Positions 34,213 to 42,851 of a stretch of 64,000 nucleotides of DNA are shown here, piece after piece. The stretch comes from Robiginitomaculum_A sp036478535 (GTDB taxonomy: Bacteria; Pseudomonadota; Alphaproteobacteria; Caulobacterales; Maricaulaceae): assembly GCA_965224735.1 (NCBI GenBank), contig OZ245059.1, forward strand, positions 1,488,001 through 1,552,000, read 5' to 3'. The position numbers and the translations under genes were made by a program. Positions within the stretch are counted from its first letter, which is position 1, and every line of letters starts with the position of its first letter. The notes below the pieces were generated by a model, which was not told where the DNA came from, searched no databases, and saw nothing but the letters and a program-made list of their open reading frames with translations.

Positions 34213-35748
34213 ATGTCTAGACGAGGAAGAAGTGGGGGGCGTGCAGGCCGAAAAGCATCAATTGCAGCAGAAGCGCCAAAACGCGAACCTTATATTAAAC
34301 GTAAGATTCCTACATATTCTGTTTTGGGTGATACAGACCTTGCCCAATTGGAGGAAAATGCAAATACGATTTTACAAGATATTGGCATAGACATTAAAGA
34401 AGATCAGGAAACTGTCGATATTTTTGTGGCCGCAGGCGCAAAGGCAGATGGGGAACGCGTTCATTTTCCGCGCGGCATGTTGCGGGAAATTATTCAAAAA
34501 ACCGCACCAAAAATATTTACACAATACGCGCGTAATCCAGAAAATAATGTAGTTATTGGCGGTGATAATATGGTGCTAGTTCCAGCCTATGGCTCCCCAT
34601 TTGTATATTCTCGCGAAGGTGGACGACGCTATGCAAAAATAGAGGACTTTCGGAATTTCGTAAAACTTGCTTATATGTCTCCGCACATGCACCATTCAGG
34701 CGGCACACTTTGCGAGCCGATGGATTTACCCGTCAATAAACGGCATTATGATATGGTGTACTCTCATATTAAATATTCCGACAAAGCCTTTATGGGGTCG
34801 GTCACACAGCCGCAGCGTGCCCTTGATAGCGTTGATATGGTTAAGATCGTTTTTGGTGATGATTTTGTCGAAGAAAACTGCGTTTTAGTCAATCTTATCA
34901 ACGCCAATTCTCCAATGACATTCGACAGTGTTATGCTCGGAGCGCTCAAAAATTATGCCCGCCATAACCAAGCCGTCATGGTCAGCCCTTTCGTCGTTGC
35001 AGGTGCAATGTCGCCTGTTACCGCCGCCGCCGTTGCCGCGCAAAGCCTAGCCGAAGGTATGGTAGGCATGGCACTGGCGCAACTGATCCGTCCTGGCGCA
35101 CCAGTTATTTACGGTAATTTCGTTAGCTCTATGTCTATGCAATCTGGCGCGCCCACATTTGGAACGCCCGAAGCTTCTTTAATCATCAATATGGGCGCGG
35201 CACTCGCGCGCCGCCTTGGAGTGCCGTTCAGAAGCGCTGGCGGATTTAACGCCTCGAAGCTTCCAGACGCGCAGGCCGCCTATGAAGCGGCAAACACCTT
35301 GCAAAATGGTATGCTCGCAGGTGTAAACTTCATGCTCCATACCGCAGGGTGGCTAGAAGGTGGCCTGGCAATGGGGTATGAAAAATTCGTCATGGATTGC
35401 GACCAAGCGGGTATGATGGCGGTTTATGCCAAAGGCGTAGATATGAGCGAAAACGGGCAAGCCTTAGCAGCTCTTGCAGATGTAGGCCCCGGGCAACATT
35501 TTCTTGGCTGTGAACATACGCAAAAGAATTTCAAGACTGCATTTTTCACTTCGGAAATTTCCGACAATAATAGTTATGAACAATGGGTAGAAGATGGCAG
35601 TTTGGACGCAGAACAGCGGGCCGAAAAAATCTATAAAAATATACTCGCAAACTATACCCTTCCAGATCTAGACCCAGATATTGACACCCGCCTAATTAAA
35701 TACATGGACGACAAAAAAGCCAGTTTTCCTGATAGTAATATTAGGTAG
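34213..35748 (+). CDS. MttB-family quaternary amine:corrinoid methyltransferase, non-pyrrolysine, copy 2
   Basis: This 511-residue paralogue of the protein at 18731 is clearly homologous along its length (APVIYGNFVSSMSMQSGAPT and ENNVVIGGDNMVLVPAYGSP match the same blocks) but well diverged, so the two may use different substrates. It has no in-frame amber codon. The N-terminus is Arg/Gly-rich (MSRRGRSGGRAGRKAS), like copy 1. It was last in the fhs operon before the IS110 element entered its ribosome binding site, which was restored by the duplication. The last residues overlap an IS5 transposase fragment by eight bases. Copy 1 ends KKASMEDAWY and this one KKASFPDSNIR, so the tail may be slightly altered by that insertion. 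Confidence 0.88.
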   Translation: MSRRGRSGGRAGRKASIAAEAPKREPYIKRKIPTYSVLGDTDLAQLEENANTILQDIGIDIKEDQETVDIFVAAGAKADGERVHFPRGMLREIIQKTAPKIFTQYARNPENNVVIGGDNMVLVPAYGSPFVYSREGGRRYAKIEDFRNFVKLAYMSPHMHHSGGTLCEPMDLPVNKRHYDMVYSHIKYSDKAFMGSVTQPQRALDSVDMVKIVFGDDFVEENCVLVNLINANSPMTFDSVMLGALKNYARHNQAVMVSPFVVAGAMSPVTAAAVAAQSLAEGMVGMALAQLIRPGAPVIYGNFVSSMSMQSGAPTFGTPEASLIINMGAALARRLGVPFRSAGGFNASKLPDAQAAYEAANTLQNGMLAGVNFMLHTAGWLEGGLAMGYEKFVMDCDQAGMMAVYAKGVDMSENGQALAALADVGPGQHFLGCEHTQKNFKTAFFTSEISDNNSYEQWVEDGSLDAEQRAEKIYKNILANYTLPDLDPDIDTRLIKYMDDKKASFPDSNIR

Positions 35749-35929
35749 TGGACTCATAAAATTCGCACCATAGCCTTATTGACGCGAGCTTTATCATGGC
35801 CATGAAGTTGGTTGCTGCTTTCTCGTAGCGCGTTGCGATCCTGCGAAACGACCTCTTAATGCGACCAAAGAAACGCTCAATTACATTACGTTTTTTGTAG
35901 GCCTCCCTATCAAAGGCTATGGGCTGCAA
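35741..35929 (-). pseudogene. IS5-family (IS427 group) transposase, C-terminal fragment
   Basis: The 62-residue frame ends RKRNVIERFFGRIKRSFRRI-type sequence (read here as KKRNVIERFFGRIKRSFRRI) followed by RYEKAATNFMAMIKLASIRL and FYESTT, the C-terminus of IS427-group transposases, including the catalytic Glu. The N-terminal part is gone. A different IS5 left end begins about 15 bp beyond. Confidence 0.75.
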
Positions 35930-35945
35930 GCGGTTGGATTTACTA

Positions 35946-36138
35946 GGGTCAGGACCTATTAATTTTAAAGGTTTCCATTTAGCTAAGTTTGTGATTCATT
36001 GATGGCTAAAGGAGTTTTCATCATGAATGATTTGTTTTATCTCTCACCGTCCCAGTTGGCACGTATTAAACCTTACTTTCCACTGTCCCACGGCGTGCCC
36101 CGTGTCGATGATTTACGTGTAATTAGCGGTATTATCCA
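35946..36138 (+). pseudogene. IS5-family (IS427 group) left end and transposase N-terminal fragment
   Basis: The sequence from 35946 (GGGTCAGGACCTATTAATTT) looks like the terminal repeat of an IS427-group element. A start at 36023 then reads MNDLFYLSPSQLARIKPYFP and SHGVPRVDDLRVISGIIH, the conserved N-terminus, before the match ends abruptly at about 36138, where an unrelated resolvase fragment begins on the other strand. Confidence 0.7.
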
Positions 36139-36250
36139 CTTCAAATATGCGAATTGCACCCGCAGCCTTAAGGCGTGCCTTTTGCTCATCAGTGTTTTGC
36201 TCGGCTGTCGAAACACGAGCATAACCAAGCATATGGCCAATTTTTGTCAT
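36139..36250 (-). pseudogene. tnpR: Tn3-type serine resolvase, N-terminal fragment
   Basis: ATG 36250 reads MTKIGHMLGYARVSTAEQNT with the catalytic Ser in ARVST, then DEQKARLKAAGAIRIFEV, and stops matching at the IS5 junction. It is divergent from the broken transposase at 40398-42688 if the younger Tn3 element is taken out, so the two are the remains of one older transposon. Confidence 0.72.
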
Positions 36251-36344
36251 TTGCGTGCTGCCTTTCGCTTTACGAGCCAATATTGGGTATTTTGGCACAA
36301 CGCCCAAAAAGGAGCATTCCGGTGGTATACAGGACGAAATGCTA

Positions 36345-39300
36345 TCAATTGGTGGCTGGCATTTTGGATAAAGTTCGTATGATATTCTCCATGTCGATGA
36401 GGTCTAAGTTTTTGGTAAATTCGTAACGTCCGTGAAGATTGATGTGCTGCCAGGCGACGGGCGAGGTTTTCTTCAGCGCTGCCACACCTTCAATGTCGCT
36501 GATACTTTCCCTGTAGGTCATCAGATTTGAGAGAATCGTAGTGTTATAATATATGATGCAGTTTGTAATCAACCGACTGCATTCTTGCCATATCTGTTGT
36601 TCGTGTTCTGTCTTGAAGCGCAACTTACCAAAATTGGCGAAGGCGACTGCCTTGCGCAGTTTGTGATAGCTCTCGCCACGGTTCAATGCCAGTTGGACAT
36701 TGCGGCGCAACGGCGGCTCATCAATATATCGCAACAGATACAGACTGCGAATAATATTATCATATTCCCGTAAGGCTGACCGCGTCTTGTTTTTGCGCGC
36801 ATAGGCACTGAGTTTACCCGTGATAATGCTCTGGGTCGTCGTCTTTAGCGCCAGTGATACCATAATACGCTGTATCCAGTCCCAGTCGTCGATAATCAGT
36901 TTTTTCCTGATCTGGCGTACCGGCGTCAGAAGCCCACTATAGTGGCTGGGATGCCGGAAGCCGTATAGCGATGTAGCCACCTTATCGGAAATATCTCTGT
37001 AGCGCGGCGCAAACTGATAGTCGAACATGTGCAGGATTGCAAAATTCACTTCGTTGCTCCCGTGCGTGTCTGTGGAATGGGTTTCCGACTGTATATCGGA
37101 TGTGTTGTTGAACAGGATGTCAAAAACATAATGGCTTTCATGCTCATTTGCCCCGATGATCTGAGCATTGACTGGGACATGGTTGGCCACAAGCGTGTAG
37201 GAGACGACACCTTTTTTAAGGTCGAAATATTTTGGTGAGTGGCGGGCGTTGAACGTGGATAGGCCTGTCTCGAATTTCTGTCCATCGGAGCTGGAATGCA
37301 CCTGTCCACCAATATCATATTGGTCAAATATGGGTAGCGCCGCAATTCCATTGGTGATCAGATCATTGGCTTCTTTGAGGGTTTCCAACCTGAGAAAATT
37401 GTCTGACGTTGACACCAACATATTGTGATCAATATCGGAAATCTGCCCCATGCGCCCAAGTCCTGTATTGGTACCCCATGCCAGAATGTTAGCAAAAACC
37501 GCCCGTTCATCTGCCTGTGTTTTAGTATAGCGGCCGACAACATGCTCAAAAGCATCCATGAATGGACAGTGCCGGTTGGCGAAATCGAGGACACTCTCAA
37601 TGCCGACCTGCTTGAGTCTATTGAAGACCGGGTGGTTAGTATCGTCATCATCGCCAAAGTATCGTAGGCTCCAATCGGGATTAGCTCCCATTTTTTTGAT
37701 TTTGATATGCTCATTGTCTCCAGTGGAGATACGCCGATTGACCTTGGCGATGAGATACTCAAGCTCCTCTTCGAGGGCGGCCAGATGTTCTTCCACTGGC
37801 TGCGCTAATATAGAAAGTCCGGTGCTGGCTATGAGTTGGTCTTTATCCCGGTGCCAGGTCTCTTTATCGATCAAATCGTCCTCAAAACTGCGAAACCGGA
37901 CGCTGTCGCGGCAATAAATGTCGCCTCCTTCGAGCTGGTCGCGTAAGAGGTGGCAGACGTAGAACTCATATCGGTCGGGGAAAATCCGCTGCTTGCCGTG
38001 CTGATCGCGCTCATAAAGGTAACTTTTAACATTACCACGCAAAAAACCAGCGGGAACCTTGCGCATGGGATATTGTCCGAGCGGTCTCCCTCTGGCAAAA
38101 GCAGCTTTCAGAAAATCGATACTCTCGACCAGCGGGGCCTGTGCAGGCGTACCCATGATGTCCACCGATGAGAGAATTGGCCGTAAATACCGTTTGAACT
38201 GAGACCCAAGTTTATCAATGTGTTCCCATTGAAATGCCTTTTCGTCAAAAACGATCTGCGAGGTAATATGGTTGGCCACATGATCCAGTTTTTCGGGCCG
38301 GAGAATGGAAAAGGCCTTACGCCGTACTTCATGAAAGGGCTCATCGTCTGCTACTTCATCTGTTATGAAAAGCTTGAGAACCTGGGCTGCCTTCTGAAGG
38401 TTCCGATTGGCCTCAACGCGGTGTTCATAAACCCGGTCTTTGGCGGCCGTCTTTGCGCGGTCTACAAATTTTCTGACATAATAAATGAAGCTTACCAGCA
38501 GATTGTCGTGATGCCGCTGATAGCGATGATGGATGAAGCACAGTAAATAGATGTATACAGTCCAGGTCTCAAACCGTTTCAATCTGAACACAGAATAATA
38601 ACCCACGAGAGAAGCGTAATATTTGATGCTTTCGTTGGAGATGTTTAACGCGGGCAACACTCTTAGTGACAGATGGTATTGATCCTTGATCTGCTGGCCA
38701 CGCTCGATCTCGCGTTTGATTTCTGTTGCACTGAAGTCTCGTGGCTCATGCTTGAGGTATGTGATAGTGTGTAGACCTGACGCATCTTCGAGCAGCATGT
38801 TCAGGCTCTGGATTTCCGATGGCTTAAGCTGTTTGCGTAGAATTTGATTCATACGGTTCTGTTCGTATGTTACGACTTTACCTACCATGTTCTGTAGAGA
38901 GCTGTAGGCGGGAGAAACGAGCCGCTGTTCTCTCAGGAGGTGTAAAACTTGACGAAAAATATAAATGGGTTTACCGCAAACAACCGCTGACTGTCTGGCC
39001 GTCCTCTCAATATCTTCATAGGCGGCAGTGTCGCATGTTCGGTAACCGCATAAATCAAGGATCAAGCCTTGGTGTTTGAGCCGAGTTCCCTTGGATATCT
39101 TCAATTCCCTCTGCTGAAAGCCAGAAAACCTGGTCTCATACAGATATTTGATATCTGCTTCTGCCTCTTTGAAACTGAATAGGAAAAACATCTTTCGGGC
39201 TTTGAAATAGCCAAGCTGTAGCAGGAAGGTAATTTTGGAGTTTGTTGTATGCAGTTCATCAAGCACAGCCAATTCAGCTGAGGAGCACTCAAAAAATTGC

Positions 39301-39422
39301 TCTCGATCTTCCGGAGTGAAATAGGGTCGCCGGTAGAGAGCATCAATTTCATCCTGGCCCAAAATTTTCAGACGCTGCTCTCTCGCAGCTTTTGTTTGTA
39401 CACCCAGTTTATCCTTCGACAT
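36345..39422 (-). CDS. tnpA: Tn3-family transposase
   Basis: This 1025-residue protein is a full-length Tn3 transposase with an N-terminal DUF4158 domain (FTPEDREQFFECSSAELAVL onward) and a C-terminal DDE domain. Typical Tn3 blocks include GTNTGLGRMGQISDIDHNML, DQYDIGGQVHSSSDGQKFE, EVNFAILHMFDYQFAPRYRD and YHKLRKAVAFANFGKLRFKT. The frame is open over its whole length. The stop is about 60 bp from the left inverted repeat, so the element looks competent. Confidence 0.93.
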   Translation of the reverse strand: MSKDKLGVQTKAAREQRLKILGQDEIDALYRRPYFTPEDREQFFECSSAELAVLDELHTTNSKITFLLQLGYFKARKMFFLFSFKEAEADIKYLYETRFSGFQQRELKISKGTRLKHQGLILDLCGYRTCDTAAYEDIERTARQSAVVCGKPIYIFRQVLHLLREQRLVSPAYSSLQNMVGKVVTYEQNRMNQILRKQLKPSEIQSLNMLLEDASGLHTITYLKHEPRDFSATEIKREIERGQQIKDQYHLSLRVLPALNISNESIKYYASLVGYYSVFRLKRFETWTVYIYLLCFIHHRYQRHHDNLLVSFIYYVRKFVDRAKTAAKDRVYEHRVEANRNLQKAAQVLKLFITDEVADDEPFHEVRRKAFSILRPEKLDHVANHITSQIVFDEKAFQWEHIDKLGSQFKRYLRPILSSVDIMGTPAQAPLVESIDFLKAAFARGRPLGQYPMRKVPAGFLRGNVKSYLYERDQHGKQRIFPDRYEFYVCHLLRDQLEGGDIYCRDSVRFRSFEDDLIDKETWHRDKDQLIASTGLSILAQPVEEHLAALEEELEYLIAKVNRRISTGDNEHIKIKKMGANPDWSLRYFGDDDDTNHPVFNRLKQVGIESVLDFANRHCPFMDAFEHVVGRYTKTQADERAVFANILAWGTNTGLGRMGQISDIDHNMLVSTSDNFLRLETLKEANDLITNGIAALPIFDQYDIGGQVHSSSDGQKFETGLSTFNARHSPKYFDLKKGVVSYTLVANHVPVNAQIIGANEHESHYVFDILFNNTSDIQSETHSTDTHGSNEVNFAILHMFDYQFAPRYRDISDKVATSLYGFRHPSHYSGLLTPVRQIRKKLIIDDWDWIQRIMVSLALKTTTQSIITGKLSAYARKNKTRSALREYDNIIRSLYLLRYIDEPPLRRNVQLALNRGESYHKLRKAVAFANFGKLRFKTEHEQQIWQECSRLITNCIIYYNTTILSNLMTYRESISDIEGVAALKKTSPVAWQHINLHGRYEFTKNLDLIDMENIIRTLSKMPATN

Positions 39423-39613
39423 ATTTTATATCCCGTCTATAAATTTCACCAAAACCTTTCATAATATACTTGCCAAACATTAGGGTTTTGATAGAGGTTT
39501 ATGCAAGCCAAAACCAGCGGGTTTCTCGTGGCTACTGAAACCTTGCAAAAACGAACGTTTTTGCAAGAACATTCTCGATGTGGCGATGAGGCCCAATCCG
39601 GAGACAAACATAC
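39423..39613. promoter_or_regulatory. Putative res site and divergent promoters of the Tn3 element
   Basis: This is the 191-bp gap between divergent tnpA and tnpR, where Tn3 elements keep their resolution site. A palindrome of two 12-bp arms CTTGCAAAAACG / CGTTTTTGCAAG around AA lies at 39542-39567 and could be a resolvase-binding subsite. The full three-subsite structure could not be assigned by eye. Confidence 0.55.
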
Positions 39614-40201
39614 ATGATTATCGGATACACACGAATATCCAAAGGTGAAGAACAACGCGCAGACCTTCAGGTCAAAGCCCTGCAAGAGGCAGGTATCGAG
39701 CGTGTCTTCCATGAAAAGGCCTCGGGGGCTAGGTGGAACCGGCCGGAACTTCAGCGTATGATAGACCAGCTACGACCAGGTGACGTGGTAGTTGTCTGGA
39801 AACTCGACCGCCTGTCCCGCTCGCTCAAAGACCTGCTCATCCTTATGGAGAAAATCGTCGAGGCTGGAGCGGGGTTTCGCTCATTGACGGAGGCGATCGA
39901 TACAACAACCCCTGCAGGCCGCATGATGATGCAGATGGTTGGGGCCTTCGCCGAATTTGAGCGGGAAATGATCCGTGAACGGACACGGGCAGGCCTTGAG
40001 GTGGCACGAACTCACGGGCGCATCGGTGGACGTCCGCCTAAACTTACCAGGCAACAAAAACAAGACATTGCAGATAACGTTCTCTCCGGCCGCAAAAGTG
40101 GTGCAGACATGGCTCGACTGTACAATGTGTCACAGAGCACAGTTTCGAGGATTATGAGCCAAGCCCGACAAACTGTAGTTAAGCCCCAACTCTCTTCTTA
40201 G
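39614..40201 (+). CDS. tnpR: Tn3-family serine resolvase
   Basis: This 195-residue protein begins MIIGYTRISKGEEQRADLQV with the catalytic Ser at position 9, has the conserved VVVWKLDRLSRSLKDLL and GAFAEFEREMIRERTRAGLE, and ends with a DNA-binding helix-turn-helix (SGADMARLYNVSQSTVSRIM). It resolves cointegrates at the res site just upstream. It is complete and lies 41 bp from the right inverted repeat. Confidence 0.93.
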   Translation: MIIGYTRISKGEEQRADLQVKALQEAGIERVFHEKASGARWNRPELQRMIDQLRPGDVVVVWKLDRLSRSLKDLLILMEKIVEAGAGFRSLTEAIDTTTPAGRMMMQMVGAFAEFEREMIRERTRAGLEVARTHGRIGGRPPKLTRQQKQDIADNVLSGRKSGADMARLYNVSQSTVSRIMSQARQTVVKPQLSS

Positions 40202-40345
40202 TAACCAGAATGCTCCTTTTTGGGCGTTGTGCCAAAATACCCATATTGCATTGAACATCTATCTTTAAAACGGTCGTTTTAGAGACATTTCTATATGAGC
40301 CTAATATGGTGCCTATTGTGGGTCAATATTTGTCTCTTTATTCGT

Positions 40346-40360
40346 CCCTATATTATAGGG
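40346..40360. repeat. Palindrome upstream of the older Tn3 transposase
   Basis: CCCTATA-T-TATAGGG is a perfect inverted repeat 38 bp upstream of the broken transposase start at 40398. It lies in what was the resolvase-transposase gap of the older element and may be part of its res site or operator. Confidence 0.45.
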
Positions 40361-40397
40361 TATCCCTAAACAAACAACAACGTTTTAAGGACAAATT

Positions 40398-42688
40398 ATG
40401 GCACGACGTAAACTTCTATCCACAACAGCTCGGCAAATGCTCTTTGCATTGACTTTGTGAACAAATACATGTGCAACCTTTTGTTTTTAAAAACTATGGG
40501 AAGCGGGAGGAAACCCGCGCTAATCACCGCAGGCTTGCTATAGATCATTTTGGATTAAAGTATTTTGAAAAAACAGATTTTAAAATGGCACTTGATGTAG
40601 CAACTCAGGCGTCCTTTGGTACTGATGATGGCACTCTTATTATGCATCCATTACTATGTTTGAACGTTTGACGGGACAATTATTCACTCGCTCCAAACGC
40701 AAGCAAGAACAGGCATGGCAGACAAGCCGATCACAAATTTCTCTATTAATGCGCCTATTTGGAAGTGCAATCGATGCTTTATGTGAAGCACAAGAAAGTG
40801 GAGATGATCCTTATAACGTTTTGGAACAAACGATTGGTTTGGAACGTCTCATCGGGTCACGTGATGAAATAGAAGCCTTAAGCCAACTTGCCTCAAAACG
40901 ATATGTTCAATTGCGAAGATTTGCTCCTGCCTTTATGGAGGCGTTTGACTTCCAAATACCACAGGCTGGCGCAGATCTACAAGCTGTCCTCTCGCTCTTA
41001 AAAGAGCAAAACCGAACAGGAAAACGAAATCTATCCGATATTGTACCGACACCATTTGCCGCAAAACACTGGAAGTCTTTGATCTTTACAAATGGAAAAC
41101 CCAATCGCAGGGTTTACGAAACCGCTGTGATTGCGACCTTGCGAGACCGGCTTCGTGCAGGGAATGTCTGGGTGAAAGGGAGTCGAAATTATCGTAAATT
41201 TGATGCCTATCTTATCCTTAAAACTGAAGCCATAAATATTATTAGCAAAACAAGTATACAGACAGATGGGCAAGCGTGGTTGTCGGAACGCCGTTCAACT
41301 CTTGAACAGCGTTTACATGATGTTGGTCACAAATTACAAAAAGGCCAACTGGAAGGGGTTAGGCTTGAACATGGCCGTTTGAAAATTACACCACACGCCC
41401 CCGTAACACCAGCAGAAGGCGAACAGCTTGATCGGGCAATTGATGCAGTCATGCCTCGTATACGGATAACGGAACTTTTATGGGATGTCGCACGTCATAC
41501 TGGATTTTTAGGCGCCTTCACAGATTTAAGGTCAGGGCGGGCAAATACAAATCCAGCAACAATTTTGGCTTCAATATTGGCAGGCGCAACAAATCTTGGA
41601 TTGGAACGTATGGCGCAAGCTTCCAAAAACGTGACACATGCTCAACTTTCATGGGCATCAAATTGGTATCTACGGTCGGAAACCTATACCGATGCTCTTG
41701 CACGAATTATTGATGCACATCATGACTTGCCATTGGCAAAAGTTTGGGGACATGCAAGTCACACATCTTCTGATGGGCAGTTCTTTACATCAGCTCGTAA
41801 CAGCGGAGAGATCAATGCTAAATACGGGCCAGATCCTGGTCTTAAAATTTATTCTTTTTTATCTGGCCAATATGGTTCATTCCATTCAAGCGTAATCGGC
41901 GCTACTTCGGGGGAAGCTCCATTCGTCTTGGATGGGTTGATGGGGAACGCAGCCCAATTCAACCCTTTAACACATTATGTTGATACAGGTGGTGTATCAG
42001 ATCATGTCTTTGCCTTGTTTTATTTATTATCTCTTAAGCTTGCTCCACGCTTAAGAAATTTTCCAGATCGACGGTTGGCGTGTTTTGGGAGGCCCAGGCA
42101 ATGGAAAGGGTTATCTCCTCTCATAGGAAAGCCAATCAATGAGGAGGCGATTTTAAGTCATTGGGATGACATTCTTCGACTGGCTGCAAGCGCACAAATT
42201 GGTGTGATCAAACCATCAGCGATGTTGCGTAAACTGGGGGCTTATCGTCAACAAAACAGGTTGTATCTGGCCCTTGATGAGGTGGGCCGTATCGAACGGA
42301 CTTTATTTATGCTGGACTGGATGGAAAGCCCCAAGCTGCGTCACGAATGTCAGGCAGGTCTGAATAAAGGCGAAGCACGGCACACCCTGGCAAAAGCTGT
42401 TCACAAGGGCGTATATATGATCGCTCTCCTGGGGCACAACAAAAACGTGCCATGGCTCTTAATTTGGTTATTGCATCCATTGTATATTGGAACACCCTAT
42501 ATATGGATAAAGCGGCAAATCATCTAAACAAGTCTGGTAAGTTACCCAACCCAGCTTTATTAAAGCATGTTTCTCCTCTGGGGTGGGTACATATAAATCT
42601 AACAGGCGATTATGTTTGGGATTCTGGAGCCGCAGAACGCTCAAATGAGCAGCCTTTACACACAAAATACATGAGAAAGCCTGCTTAA
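40398..42688 (+). pseudogene. tnpA: Older Tn3-family transposase, broken
   Basis: The start at 40398 reads MARRKLLSTTARQMLFALTL and hits a stop. The frame resumes at once with EQIHVQPFVFKNYGKREETR, so roughly 50 codons of the N-terminal domain were deleted. A shift near 40660 leads to a long stretch (GATNLGLERMAQASKNVTHA, VWGHASHTSSDGQFFTSARN, GGVSDHVFALFYLLSLKLAP), and another near 42470 leads to the C-terminus (LKHVSPLGWVHINLTGDYVW). It is a different lineage from the intact tnpA at 36345. Its matching resolvase stump is at 36139-36250. I see no right inverted repeat in 42689-42851. Confidence 0.85.
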
Positions 42689-42851
42689 CAACAAATCTAC
42701 GCGACCGTTCGCTAAATGTTCTGACTTAACGCATCTCAGCGAACAACAGGTAGGGAACGGAATATTCGTGTCTTGCACAGATATAACAATTTAGCGCATA
42801 ATGTATATTATGAGAAATAAATGCATAATGTATTCAGCGTATACTGCTGAT

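Larger units (their letters stand above)
36285..40242. mobile_element. Intact Tn3-family transposon (tnpA, tnpR only)
   Basis: Terminal inverted repeats of about 38 bp (outer GGGTATTTTGGCACAACGCC, inner AAAAAGGAGCATTC) lie at both ends and are flanked by a 5-bp duplication ATATT (36280-36284 and 40243-40247), as expected for Tn3. The 3958-bp element carries divergent transposase and resolvase genes and no cargo. It inserted between the resolvase and transposase of an older Tn3-type element. Confidence 0.92.

Noticed and set aside
18731..35748. Pyrrolysine-containing MttB
   Set aside because: Neither methyltransferase gene has an in-frame amber codon, and no pyl genes were seen.
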